A stretch of 64,000 nt of DNA from an uncultured bacterium (GTDB taxonomy: Bacteria > Bacillota > Clostridia > Oscillospirales > Oscillospiraceae). Both the position numbers and the translations under genes were made by a program. The notes beneath the pieces were generated by a model. It was not told where the DNA came from and did not search any database. It saw nothing but the letters and a program-made list of their open reading frames with translations. Shown piece by piece: positions 16,378-24,905 of this stretch. The DNA lies in the NCBI GenBank assembly GCA_946548895.1, contig CAMNQF010000007.1, forward strand, positions 47,813 to 111,812, given 5' to 3'. Each line of letters starts with the position of its first letter. Within the stretch, counting starts at the first letter, position 1.

Positions 16378-17190
16378 TCAGTTAAAAAATTTAGAGATAT
16401 ACTTCTGACGGAAGGTCTGTTTGGGCCGGGGGAAGCGCTCCCCAGCCACCGCGTCCACGATCTCCTGGAAATCCTGGGCGGGACGGGAGTCGGGCTGGTA
16501 GGTGAGCACGGTCTGCCCGTGGGCCGGGGCCATGGCCACGCCCACCCCCCGGTGGATCTTGGCCTGGAACACCCGGCTGCCCAGCTGCTCCGCCACGTCC
16601 TGAGCCAGTTCCAAGATGTCCTTGGAGAGGGTAAGCCGTCCGTTGTACTTGTTGATGAGGATGCCGATCACCTTCAAGTGGGGGTTGAAGCTGTCCCGCA
16701 CGGTCTCAATGGTCTCCTGAAGCTGGGTGACACCCACCAGGCTGAGTACCTCCGCCTCCATGGGGACGATGAGCCCGCTGGAGGCCACGTAGGCATTGAC
16801 CGTGAGGATGTTCAAGGCCGGCGGCGTGTCGATGATGACGAAGTCGTACCGGGAGCGCACAGCGGACAGCTGCTGGTCCAGCATAAATTCCCGGCGGGGG
16901 ACGGTGAACTCCACCTCGGCGGCTGACAGCATGATATCCGAGGGGAGCACGTCGCCGTATTCGGTGGACTGGATGGCGTCCTCAATGGTGCAGGTCCCCT
17001 TCAGCACATCGTAGACCGTGCTGCCCGAACCGATGTCCAGCCCCAGGTTAAAGCCCAGGTTGCCCTGGGGGTCCAGATCCACCCCCAGCACTCTGGCCCC
17101 GCGCTGGCTCAGGCCGCATACCAGGGCGGCGGCGGTGGTGGTTTTGCCTACGCCCCCTTTTTGGTTGGTGACGGTGATGATTTGAGTCAA
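16378..17190 (-). CDS. ParA/Soj-family ATPase in the flagellar locus
   Basis: A 270-residue ParA-type ATPase that would position a cargo on the nucleoid or membrane. The deviant Walker A is QKGGVGKTTTAAAL with signature Lys11 and P-loop Lys16. Walker A' is GVDLDPQGN and Walker B is FVIIDTPPALN. The chosen start is TTG at 17190, preceded by AGGGAGGG and giving MTQIITVTNQKGG; an upstream in-frame GTG (17211) is less likely. It resembles Soj or the chemotaxis-positioning ParC/PpfA group more than FlhG. No parB or parS is evident, and its only operon partner is the ComFB-domain gene. It is divergent from fliD. Cargo could be chemoreceptor arrays, flagella or something else. Confidence 0.88.
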   Translation of the reverse strand: MTQIITVTNQKGGVGKTTTAAALVCGLSQRGARVLGVDLDPQGNLGFNLGLDIGSGSTVYDVLKGTCTIEDAIQSTEYGDVLPSDIMLSAAEVEFTVPRREFMLDQQLSAVRSRYDFVIIDTPPALNILTVNAYVASSGLIVPMEAEVLSLVGVTQLQETIETVRDSFNPHLKVIGILINKYNGRLTLSKDILELAQDVAEQLGSRVFQAKIHRGVGVAMAPAHGQTVLTYQPDSRPAQDFQEIVDAVAGERFPRPKQTFRQKYISKFFN

Positions 17191-17231
17191 GGAACATTCC
17201 CTCCCTTTCACAAAAACTTGGGGAAAAGTCT

Positions 17232-17258
17232 TAAGTTTAATATACTACAGGTCGATAA
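17232..17258 (+). promoter_or_regulatory. Sigma-28 (SigD/FliA) promoter for fliD-fliS
   Basis: TAAG (17232-17235), a 15-base spacer and GTCGATAA (17251-17258) match the sigma-28 pattern TAAA-N15-GCCGATAA with one mismatch in each box and exact spacing. It lies about 117 bases upstream of the fliD start, in the AT-rich gap between divergent parA and fliD. This is the expected class for a late cap gene. Confidence 0.75.
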
Positions 17259-17374
17259 AAAAGAACAGAGGTACAGCGAAAAAAACTGTAAAAAAATTTG
17301 AGAAAATTTTTCGCCAAATAAGCTTGGGACGGGGCATTCCGCCCATAACCCGGTTTAGAAAGGAGCGGTCCGGC

Positions 17375-20224
17375 ATGGCGTCTATTACCAGTTTGAGCAA
17401 TAGCAGCTATAGCACCAGCAGCATCTATGGCAACCGAAACGTACTCAGCGGTCTGGCCAGCGGCATGGATACCGAGACCATGATCGAAAACGCGGTATCC
17501 GGCATCAAACTGAAGATTCAGAACCTGGTCAAGAAGCGCACCAAGATTGAGTGGCAGCAGGAGGCCTACCGCAGCATCATCGACAAGGCGGTGAACTTCA
17601 ACAACAAGTACACCTCCTATTCCTCCAAGACCAACCTGCTCAGCAACAGCTTCTTCAGCAACGCGGTGAACACCGCCACCAAAGGCACCTTCGCCGATAA
17701 AATTACCGCCAGCGGCAAGACCTCCAGCGACGTCAAGATCAACGCGGTGAAGCAGCTGGCCTCCGCCGCCTCCTATACCGTATCCGGCATGAATACCGCC
17801 CTGAGCGGGTCCAGCAGCGGCGTCCAGGCCGGCAAGGGCTTTGACATCGAGGGGACTACCCCGGTGAGCACCGTGGCCGGCTCGCTGTCTTTCCAGTACG
17901 GCGGCACCAACGGCACCGTCTTTGACATCAAGTTCGGCGAACTGGAGAACGTCAACGACGTCAAGGTGTATAACGCGGACGGGACGGAAAAGACCGACGC
18001 CACCAACGCCGAGAAGCTGGCCCAGGCCATCAACAACAAATTGAGCGAGATCAGCTATACCTACACAAAAAACGGCGTGCGGGAGACCACCACCGCCGAC
18101 AAAGTGGTCAAGGTGACAGCGGACCCCGTTGTCGGCAGCATCTCCCTCTCCGACGGCCTGAATGAGGGCAACAAGGTCAATGTCTGCTTTGTCTCCGGCG
18201 ATATTGAGGACAACTTGGGCATCAAGAAAGGCGACACGTCGATCCGGGCGTACCAGGCCCTGACCAAGGATGTCAACACCAGGGATTATCTGGCCGACAA
18301 GGAATTGGGCATCACCTTCAATGGCGTCACCAAAAAGATCAGTTTGGCCGAAGCGGTCGAGAAGTCCAAGATCACCTATGACGACCCCGCCGGCACGGAC
18401 GCCAACCAGAAGTTTATCCAGGCGCTGCAAGGCGAACTGGACGACGCTTTCGGCGCGGGCAAGATCAAGGCTTCCTACGAGGACGGCAAGCTGGCTTTCG
18501 CGCCGCAGGGCGAAGGCGATACCCTGAGCGTGGGCGGCTCCACCGTGAAGGCCATGGGCTTTGAGGATGGGGACAGCAACTACATCAACGCCAGCAAGAA
18601 GCTGTCCGACCTGGTGGGCGAGGGCTTCTTTAAGAAAGAGAACCGGCTGATGGGCACCTTCGACGAGGGCGCCAAGCCCACGTTGAGCAAAAACGGCACT
18701 TATTACGTGGACAGCAAGGGCAACAAGGTGGACAAGGATGGCTACCGCCTCAGCAACGACGACAAATACCTCTACGATTTCCAGGTGAACGACGCACACA
18801 TCAACATCACCGAGGACACTACCCTGGAGAGCCTGATGAACTCCATTAACTCCAATCCCGACGCGGGGGTGAAGGTGAGCTACTCCAAGCTGACCAACGA
18901 GTTTAAGTTTACCGCCACCGAGACCGGGGCCAACAGCAAAATTGAGCTGGGCGGGCTGGCCAAGGATATGTTTGCCGCGCATGGCCGCAGCGCCGGCGAC
19001 AAGTTCTCCGAGATGTATGACATTTCGCTGGGAAGCAAGCTGGGCTTTGAAATCGAAGGCGCCGGCACTTACAACTACCGCAATACTTTTGACGAGAACA
19101 GCACGGTACAGGACGTTGTCGACAGTCTGAACGGATCGCTGAACAGAAACCACAACATGACCGCTTCTTTTGATGAACTCTCGGGCCAGATTATCATCAC
19201 CGACGATGAGACCGGCAAGACGGTGAATTTCAAAATGCTGGACGAAAACGGCAACAAATACAAAGAACATAACTTTGGCGCCTCCCATACCACCGGCCAG
19301 GATACCATTATGGACGTGGAGATCAACGGAAAGCGGTTCGAGAACCTGACCCGCGCCAGCAACAGCTTCGACATCGACGGAATGACCATCAACGTGAAGG
19401 GCGAGTTCAACAAGGACGGCAAGGTGGACGCCGACGGCACCGTGCGGGACGCGGAGGGCAACGTTGTGGACCCCATTACCTTCGAGACCACCACCGACAG
19501 CGACAAGCTTGTGGACACCATCCGGGAGTTCGTGGACGACTATAACGCCATGATTACCGAGATCAAGAGCGCTTACTCCACCATGCCCGCCCAGAAGAAC
19601 AAGAATGAGCGCTACGAGCCCCTTACCGCCGAGCAGGAAGAGCAGTACACCGAGAGTGAGCTGAAGGCCTACAACGAGAAGGCCAAGCAGGGCATTCTGT
19701 TTGGCGATACCAACTTGTCCGGTATGTACGGCAAACTGCTCAACGCCATCAGCCCCGGCGGCACTGACGGGCAGACCCTGCGGGAGATCGGCATCAACAC
19801 CAGCTACAGCGACGGCCTGACCACCCTGAGCCTGGACGAGGATAAGCTGCGCAGCGCCCTGGAGAGCGACCCGGACAAGGTGCGCACCGCCTTTACCAAG
19901 ACCAAGGAGGGCGGCGCGTCCTCCGACGGCCTGATGCAGACCATGCAGAACACCTTGAACGCCTATGTTAAGACCACCGGCGAACCCAAGGGCGTACTGA
20001 TTACCCGGGCGGGCTCCGTGAAAGCCCCCACCTCTCTGAACAGCAACAGCCTGAAGAGCCAGATCGACAGCATCGACAACCAGATCGACCGCTGGCAGGA
20101 CAAGATGGCTGACCAGATTGACCGCTATACCACCCAGTTCAGCCGCCTGGAGCAGCTGATCGCCGAGATGAACTCCCAGGCCTCCGCCATGGCCGGCCTG
20201 ATGGGCGGGCAGAGCGGCTATTAA
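17375..20224 (+). CDS. fliD: Flagellar filament cap protein FliD (enlarged)
   Basis: FliD caps the filament and folds exported flagellin. The N-terminal D0/D1 region has NVLSGLASGMDTETMIENAV and a helix with KKRTKIEWQQEAYRSI. The C-terminal region has DDYNAMITEIKSAY and the coiled coil QIDSIDNQIDRWQDKMADQI. The ATG at 17375 is preceded by AAAGGAG and gives 949 residues, nearly twice Bacillus FliD (498). The extra length is in the central variable surface domains, about residues 110-700. fliS follows in the same operon. A sigma-28-type promoter lies upstream. No flagellin gene is in the window. Confidence 0.95.
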   Translation: MASITSLSNSSYSTSSIYGNRNVLSGLASGMDTETMIENAVSGIKLKIQNLVKKRTKIEWQQEAYRSIIDKAVNFNNKYTSYSSKTNLLSNSFFSNAVNTATKGTFADKITASGKTSSDVKINAVKQLASAASYTVSGMNTALSGSSSGVQAGKGFDIEGTTPVSTVAGSLSFQYGGTNGTVFDIKFGELENVNDVKVYNADGTEKTDATNAEKLAQAINNKLSEISYTYTKNGVRETTTADKVVKVTADPVVGSISLSDGLNEGNKVNVCFVSGDIEDNLGIKKGDTSIRAYQALTKDVNTRDYLADKELGITFNGVTKKISLAEAVEKSKITYDDPAGTDANQKFIQALQGELDDAFGAGKIKASYEDGKLAFAPQGEGDTLSVGGSTVKAMGFEDGDSNYINASKKLSDLVGEGFFKKENRLMGTFDEGAKPTLSKNGTYYVDSKGNKVDKDGYRLSNDDKYLYDFQVNDAHINITEDTTLESLMNSINSNPDAGVKVSYSKLTNEFKFTATETGANSKIELGGLAKDMFAAHGRSAGDKFSEMYDISLGSKLGFEIEGAGTYNYRNTFDENSTVQDVVDSLNGSLNRNHNMTASFDELSGQIIITDDETGKTVNFKMLDENGNKYKEHNFGASHTTGQDTIMDVEINGKRFENLTRASNSFDIDGMTINVKGEFNKDGKVDADGTVRDAEGNVVDPITFETTTDSDKLVDTIREFVDDYNAMITEIKSAYSTMPAQKNKNERYEPLTAEQEEQYTESELKAYNEKAKQGILFGDTNLSGMYGKLLNAISPGGTDGQTLREIGINTSYSDGLTTLSLDEDKLRSALESDPDKVRTAFTKTKEGGASSDGLMQTMQNTLNAYVKTTGEPKGVLITRAGSVKAPTSLNSNSLKSQIDSIDNQIDRWQDKMADQIDRYTTQFSRLEQLIAEMNSQASAMAGLMGGQSGY

Positions 20225-20254
20225 ACCCAAATACCGGGCGAGAAGGAGTCAAGA

Positions 20255-20677
20255 ATGGATTTCAAAGGCTACCAGGGATATCAGGGCTACAAGGAGCAGG
20301 GCATCAATGACCTGTCCCCGGGGGAGCTGCTCCTCCTGCTGTACGATGAGCTGGTCAAGCGCCTGATCCGGGCCGACCTGGCCCTGGGGAAGGAGGATTA
20401 CGTCCTGTTTGAGGCCAGTGTGGACCGAAGTTTGGAGATCATCCGCTATTTGGATGACACCCTGGATATGCAGTACCCCATCAGCCGGAACCTGAACCGC
20501 CTGTACGACTATCTCAGCTTTGAGCTGAACCGGGTGAAGGCCGGCCGGAACAAGACCGAGCTGGACCGGGTTAAGGGCATGGCGGGGGAACTGCGGGATA
20601 CCTTCCGCGAGGCACAGAAAAACGTCCGGCAGGAGGCAGCCGCCCAGGAGGCGGCGGGCGCCGGCACCCAGGGCTAG
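20255..20677 (+). CDS. fliS: Flagellin export chaperone FliS
   Basis: FliS binds the flagellin C-terminus before export and prevents premature polymerisation. The 140-residue helical protein begins YKEQGINDLSPGELLLLLYD, matching the FliS pattern in which a short glutamine- or tyrosine-rich N-terminus precedes the SPxxLxLMLYDG-like segment. A helix with the NLNRLYDYLSFEL stretch follows. The C-terminus is Ala/Gln/Glu-rich. GAGAAGGAG provides the SD. It follows fliD by 30 bases and lies directly before a small fliT-like gene, the usual fliD-fliS-fliT arrangement. Confidence 0.94.
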   Translation: MDFKGYQGYQGYKEQGINDLSPGELLLLLYDELVKRLIRADLALGKEDYVLFEASVDRSLEIIRYLDDTLDMQYPISRNLNRLYDYLSFELNRVKAGRNKTELDRVKGMAGELRDTFREAQKNVRQEAAAQEAAGAGTQG

Positions 20678-20686
20678 GACAGCGCG

Positions 20687-21085
20687 ATGGACGAGAAGGC
20701 CATTATGGACGCCCTGGTGCAGATGAAGCGCACCGGCAACCTGCTTAACGAGCTGTGGGATCTGACCCAGCAGCTAGGCCAGGCGTTGGATCGGAGCGAC
20801 CAGGTGAGTATCCAGATGCTGATCGCCATGCGGGAGGAGCCCTTGGGCAAGCTCCTGGCGGCAGACCAGGCCCTGCGGGACCAGCTGGAGGCCCTGCCCA
20901 ACCGGGAGGACGCGGCCGCGCTGGCCGCCATGCTCAACGGGGGGCCCCCCGCCGACACCGCCCAGCGGCCACAGGTCATGCTGTGCGAGCAGGTGGGCTC
21001 CAACCACCGCCGCCTCAAACAGGTGAGGGAGCTGGACCGGGTGCTGAACCAACGGCTGGGCAGGGAAAATTCAGCATACCAATAG
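20687..21085 (+). CDS. Putative flagellar chaperone in the fliT position
   Basis: A 132-residue, mostly helical, soluble protein with heptad-like regions (LLNELWDLTQQLGQAL and HRRLKQVRELDRVLNQ). It follows fliS by nine bases, in the slot normally held by fliT, whose product is the chaperone for FliD. Sequence similarity to FliT is not obvious by eye, and it also resembles FlgN-type helical chaperones in length and character. The call is based on position and helical content. An alternative is an unrelated flagellar accessory protein. Confidence 0.6.
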   Translation: MDEKAIMDALVQMKRTGNLLNELWDLTQQLGQALDRSDQVSIQMLIAMREEPLGKLLAADQALRDQLEALPNREDAAALAAMLNGGPPADTAQRPQVMLCEQVGSNHRRLKQVRELDRVLNQRLGRENSAYQ

Positions 21086-21100
21086 GGACCGAAACAACAA

Positions 21101-21133
21101 AATATCGGCCCGGCAGGCAGCCGGGCCGATATT
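21101..21133. terminator. Intrinsic terminator between fliT-like gene and convergent C39-like gene
   Basis: A 14-bp perfect stem (21101-21114 with 21120-21133) has an AGGCA loop. On the - strand it is followed by TTGTTGTTTC, so it mainly ends the C39-like gene. On the + strand the following bases are GC-rich. Confidence 0.75.
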
Positions 21134-21152
21134 CCGCGAACGTACATAAGTA

Positions 21153-22103
21153 TCATGCGCCGGGGACGGACAGCGCCCAAAGCGGCGCGCCGTTGTCCCG
21201 GGCCGAGGATAGCTCGTCCAGGATGATCTGCGGGTCCCAGGCCACCAGACTGCGCTCCAGGCTGTTGGGGTCCGCCACCAGGACGTCCCCGGAGAGGGTT
21301 GTGCCTCGGATCAGAATGAAATGCCCCCCATTGGTGAAGTGGCCGGGTCCCACCTGAGCCACCACCAGGCAGCCGTCCCGGAGCGCTTGGCGCAGGGCCT
21401 CCGGGGTCCATTCGGCCAGGGACTCGGCCTCCAGGCCGAAGGCCCGGGCGGTGCCTCGGATGATGGAGTGGTACGAGCCGCTCCGCCGGGCCCAGTAGCC
21501 ATGTTCCGCCGCCCAGGCGGCCATTACGGCGGGATCGGTCTCCGTGCCCGTCATGGTGGCCACCACCATTGCCATGACGGTGGGGCCGCACCCATAGGGC
21601 CCGATGGGGTCTGTGCCGTAAAGCTGCTCCGCCCACTCCTCGTCGGACTGGCAGAAGTAAGTGACGTCCCAGCGGTTGCCGGTGAGGATTTGCCTGCCGT
21701 CCTCCTCCAGGAGGGTGGTGACAGGCGGATCGCTGGCCGGCGGGGGGGATCCCTTCGGCGGCGGCGTGGCTTCCGGGGTGGGCTCCGGCGGCGGAGCGGT
21801 GAACGCCTCCCAGGCCAAGGCGGCCTGCCGGGCCAGTTCCGCCGTATGGCGCGCCGCCGCGGCGGCAAATTCGGCGGCTTTGTCCGCCGCCGCCACACAG
21901 AACTGTCCGGCGGCGTCTATCGCGGCCGCGCCGGCGTCCGCCGCCGCGGCGGCAACGGAGCGGACGGGGGCTACGATGCGCTCATAGGTGTCCGGGTCAA
22001 AGCGGCTGCAGGCGGCCAGCTCCGCCGCGCCAATGCACAGCAGGCCCAGCAGGACCGCCAGTATCATGTTTCTCCGCCTGCGGCCGCGGTCATTTCGGCT
22101 CAC
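21153..22103 (-). CDS. Membrane-anchored or secreted C39-like peptidase-fold protein
   Basis: A 316-residue protein from GTG at 22103. A basic N-terminus and hydrophobic helix (MILAVLLGLLCIGAAELAAC) look like a signal or lipobox-like anchor (LAAC). An Ala-rich helical stretch and a Pro-rich linker (about residues 100-130) follow. The C-terminal domain has the C39-type pattern: Cys172 in GPYGCGPTVMAM, His261 in NGGHFILIRG and ADPNS after it. The family includes bacteriocin-processing peptidases and stand-alone cysteine peptidases; the substrate is unknown. The longer frame from ATG 22139 is rejected because that codon overlaps a -10 promoter element; AAGGGGG precedes the GTG. Confidence 0.78.
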   Translation of the reverse strand: MSRNDRGRRRRNMILAVLLGLLCIGAAELAACSRFDPDTYERIVAPVRSVAAAAADAGAAAIDAAGQFCVAAADKAAEFAAAAARHTAELARQAALAWEAFTAPPPEPTPEATPPPKGSPPPASDPPVTTLLEEDGRQILTGNRWDVTYFCQSDEEWAEQLYGTDPIGPYGCGPTVMAMVVATMTGTETDPAVMAAWAAEHGYWARRSGSYHSIIRGTARAFGLEAESLAEWTPEALRQALRDGCLVVAQVGPGHFTNGGHFILIRGTTLSGDVLVADPNSLERSLVAWDPQIILDELSSARDNGAPLWALSVPGA

Positions 22104-22137
22104 CCGCACACCCCCTTCCAAAATTGAGATCTTCTTC

Positions 22138-22165
22138 ATTATAGCAGATATCCCGTCATTTTCAA
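22138..22165 (-). promoter_or_regulatory. Sigma-A type promoter for the C39-like gene
   Basis: On the - strand TTGAAA (22165-22160), a 16-base spacer and TATAAT (22143-22138). The -10 overlaps the upstream in-frame ATG, which shows that translation must start further in. Confidence 0.7.
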
Positions 22166-22214
22166 TGGAAAGTACTTCGGACCCGCGCTTTTTCGCGGAG
22201 GGAGCCAGACGCCT

Positions 22215-22991
22215 ATGCCAACCATTCTATTGGATCACGTTTCAAAATTCTATAAGCCCAAGCGCCGGAGGAAGGGTCCGGCCCATCAGGAGACGGGCGT
22301 GGAGGATGTGGAGCTGACCATCCACCAGGGGGAGTTTGTTTTTGTGGTGGGAGGCAGCGGAGCGGGAAAAACCACCCTGCTTCAGCTGATAACCGGCCAG
22401 ACCAAACCCACCCGGGGCAAGGTTTACGTGAACGACAAGGATCTGAACCGGGCCATGCTCCTCAGCCGGAACCGGGCGGCGGTGATGTTCGGCCAAATTT
22501 GGCAGGACCCTACCCTCATCCGCAAGCGGACCGTGGGAGAAAATCTGGCGCTGGCCTCTCACATCGCCCTGGGCCGGGAGCACCCCCGGATGGTGGACAT
22601 CCGGGTAAAAAAGGTGCTGGGCCTGGTGGGCATGAAGGGGGTGGAGGCCAAATACCCCGTGGAGCTGTCCATCGGGGAGTGCCGCCGGGTGGAGCTGGCC
22701 CGGGCCCTGATCGGCAGCCCGCCTATTCTGGTGCTGGACGAGATCACCGCCAATCTGGACGATGACTGCATCTGGGATACCCTCCACCTGCTGAACGATG
22801 TGAACCGGCGGGGAACGACGGTCATCATGGCCACCCATGACAGCCAGTACGTGAATATCCTCCGCCGGCGGGTCATCACTATGTCGGGGGGACGGGTGGT
22901 CTCGGATGAGAAAAAGGGAAAATACGGCGATGTGCTGGAAAGGGACAGGAAACCCCTGGTCTTTACCAAGCTCAGGACCGATTTCATATAA
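22215..22991 (+). CDS. FtsE-like ABC transporter ATPase without an adjacent permease
   Basis: A 258-residue ABC ATPase. Walker A is GGSGAGKTT (residues 46-54), the Q-loop region is QIWQDPTLI, the signature is LSIGECRRVELARAL, Walker B is ILVLDEITANLDDD and the switch His is in MATHDSQYVN. The overall layout resembles FtsE and LolD-type proteins. It differs from a normal ftsE locus because no FtsX or other permease gene follows; the next gene is a chemoreceptor 35 bases downstream. A polybasic insertion (KPKRRRKG) lies near residue 15. The partner is therefore unknown. Confidence 0.85.
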   Translation: MPTILLDHVSKFYKPKRRRKGPAHQETGVEDVELTIHQGEFVFVVGGSGAGKTTLLQLITGQTKPTRGKVYVNDKDLNRAMLLSRNRAAVMFGQIWQDPTLIRKRTVGENLALASHIALGREHPRMVDIRVKKVLGLVGMKGVEAKYPVELSIGECRRVELARALIGSPPILVLDEITANLDDDCIWDTLHLLNDVNRRGTTVIMATHDSQYVNILRRRVITMSGGRVVSDEKKGKYGDVLERDRKPLVFTKLRTDFI

Positions 22992-23026
22992 AGATCCACA
23001 GTCAAGAAAATTAGGAGGAAGAGTCC

Positions 23027-24811
23027 ATGATCAAAAACATGAAGATCCAAAAGAGCCTGATCCTTGGTTTTGGGGTCACCATCGTTGTCTCTGTGGCCAT
23101 TATCATCGCGTCGCTCATCCTGATGAACGTGCAGAAGAGCCAGTACAACGACATTTTGGCGCGTTACGTGGGAGCCAACAATATGGTCGCCGAGAGCCGG
23201 ATCGACTATAACATCGCCGCCCGCAACCTGCGTGACGCCGTGCTGTCCGGCGATACCAGCAGCCTGGACACCACCACCACCAAGATGACCGAACTGGAGC
23301 AGGACCTCCAGCAGCTGACCAGTATGTATCCCCTGGAGGACAAGTCCGCGCTGGATAAGTTCACCAGCCTGGCCAATAGCTGGATGCAGGAGGCGAAAAC
23401 CATTGCCTCCGTCACCCGCACCGACCGGGAGCAGGCCGTTGCGCTGATCGTGTCCGACTGCACCCCGGTGCTGAACCAGATGGCTGACGCCGGCACTCAG
23501 CTGGCTCAGGAAATCTCCAAGGCCCAGACTGATATCATCAAGCAGCAGGATCTGGTGTCCAACATCGCTTTGGGCGTCATCGTGGCCGTGATGGTGGTCG
23601 CCACCATCATCGTGCTGCGCATCGCCCTGACCATCATCAAGAGCATCGTGGTGCCTGCCGAACAGGTCCACAACGCCCTGGTGGGCTTCAGCGAGGGCAA
23701 GCTGGACATCCCCGTGGACTACCACAGCACCAGCGAACTGGGCGAGATGTGCGACGCCCTGCGCACCAGCCAGAACGTGCTGGGCGAGGTCATCAGCGAC
23801 ACCTGCCGCCTGCTGGAGGAGATGGGGAACGGCAACTTCGATGTGCGCTCCAAGGACGCCAATATGTATGTGGGCTCCCTGAGCAGCATCCTCACCTCCG
23901 TGCGGGCCATCAACCGGGGCCTCAGCGACGCCCTGACCCAGATCAGCCAGAGCGCCGAGCAGGTGTCCGCCGGCGCCGAGCAGGTGTCCACCGGCGCCCA
24001 GTCCCTGGCCCAGGGCGCTACTGAGCAGGCCAGCGCCGTGGAGGAGCTGTCCGCCACCATCGCCGAGATCGCCAACAACTCCCGCAAGAACGCCGAGAAC
24101 AGCGAAAAGGCCGCGGCCCACTCCACCGACGCCGGCCAGAGCCTCAGCGAGAGCTCCGAGTATATGCAGCAGATGGTTGCCGCCATGGAGAAGATTTCCG
24201 ACTCCTCTTCCGAGATCGGCAAGATCATCGCCACCATCGAGAACATCGCCTTCCAGACCAACATCCTGGCCTTGAACGCCGCCGTGGAGGCCGCCCGCGC
24301 GGGCAGCGCCGGCAAGGGCTTTGCCGTGGTGGCCGACGAGGTGCGCAACCTGTCCGCCAAGTCCGACGAGGCCGCCAAGGCCACCAAGGAACTCATCGAC
24401 CGCTCCATTGTGTCCGTCAAGGAGGGCAATGAGATTGTCCAAAAGGTTTCCGCCGCCCTCCAGGCCACCAACGAGCGCGCCGGCCTGGTGGTGGCCTCCG
24501 TCCAGGAGATCACCAAGGCCGCCGAGGAGGAGTCCGAGGCCATTGCCCAGGTGACTGAGGGCATCGACCAGATCAGCTCCGTGGTGCAGACCAACTCCGC
24601 CACCAGCGAGGAGTCCGCCGCCGCCAGCGAGGAGCTGTCCAGCCAGGCCGCCCTGATGAAGGAGCTGCTCAGCCGCTTCAAGCTGCGCCAGGATGGCTTT
24701 GCGCCTAAGGCCCAGCCCGTCTACAGCGCCGCCGCTTCCTCCTATGAGGACAGCTACGACGCCGCTCCCGGCCGCGACGCCTCCGCCAGCAGCGTGTTCA
24801 GCAAGTACTGA
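23027..24811 (+). CDS. Methyl-accepting chemotaxis protein
   Basis: A 594-residue transmembrane receptor. TM1 is about residues 13-35. An extracellular helical sensor (about 36-180) follows, with the length and pattern of a four-helix bundle. TM2 is about 181-203, then a HAMP region and a long cytoplasmic coiled coil. The kinase-contacting tip reads IAFQTNILALNAAVEAARAG (about 408-427). The SD is AGGAGG. It sits 35 bases after the FtsE-like gene and is closed by a strong terminator. The ligand cannot be told from sequence. No C-terminal CheR-docking pentapeptide (NWETF-like) is seen; the end is Ser/Ala-rich. Confidence 0.96.
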   Translation: MIKNMKIQKSLILGFGVTIVVSVAIIIASLILMNVQKSQYNDILARYVGANNMVAESRIDYNIAARNLRDAVLSGDTSSLDTTTTKMTELEQDLQQLTSMYPLEDKSALDKFTSLANSWMQEAKTIASVTRTDREQAVALIVSDCTPVLNQMADAGTQLAQEISKAQTDIIKQQDLVSNIALGVIVAVMVVATIIVLRIALTIIKSIVVPAEQVHNALVGFSEGKLDIPVDYHSTSELGEMCDALRTSQNVLGEVISDTCRLLEEMGNGNFDVRSKDANMYVGSLSSILTSVRAINRGLSDALTQISQSAEQVSAGAEQVSTGAQSLAQGATEQASAVEELSATIAEIANNSRKNAENSEKAAAHSTDAGQSLSESSEYMQQMVAAMEKISDSSSEIGKIIATIENIAFQTNILALNAAVEAARAGSAGKGFAVVADEVRNLSAKSDEAAKATKELIDRSIVSVKEGNEIVQKVSAALQATNERAGLVVASVQEITKAAEEESEAIAQVTEGIDQISSVVQTNSATSEESAAASEELSSQAALMKELLSRFKLRQDGFAPKAQPVYSAAASSYEDSYDAAPGRDASASSVFSKY

Positions 24812-24826
24812 GAAACACGAAAAACT

Positions 24827-24866
24827 GCCAGGAGGCGGTAGACGCCGTCTCCTGGCGGCTTTTTGC
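24827..24866 (+). terminator. Intrinsic terminator after the chemoreceptor gene
   Basis: GCCAGGAGGCGG and its near-complement CCGTCTCCTGGC form a stem around TAGACG, followed by GGCTTTTTG. It lies 15 bases after the MCP stop codon. Confidence 0.85.
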
Positions 24867-24905
24867 GTGATACTTCACGCGTAACCCCAAGAGAGGAGCG
24901 GACCT

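Noticed and set aside
16378..17190. ParA gene as FlhG (YlxH)
   Set aside because: It has the Soj-type signature QKGGVGKTTT and DLDPQGN and lacks the FlhG N-terminal activator motif; no flhF is adjacent.
17237..20230. A 997-residue open frame antisense to fliD, and similar long antisense frames at 49412-52228 and 5663-8215
   Set aside because: They are by-products of high GC at third codon positions. The translations are low in complexity (Gly/Val/His/Leu-rich), lack domains and SDs, and lie opposite well-identified genes.
21101..21133. GCCGATAT within the hairpin, read as a sigma-28 -10
   Set aside because: It is part of a 14-bp perfect terminator stem between convergent genes, with no -35 at N15 and no gene suitably placed.
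24865..24880. GCGTGA-TACT-TCACGC inverted repeat as an operator for the FtsA-like gene
   Set aside because: Six-base arms next to a terminator T-run are too short to support a binding site without comparative data.
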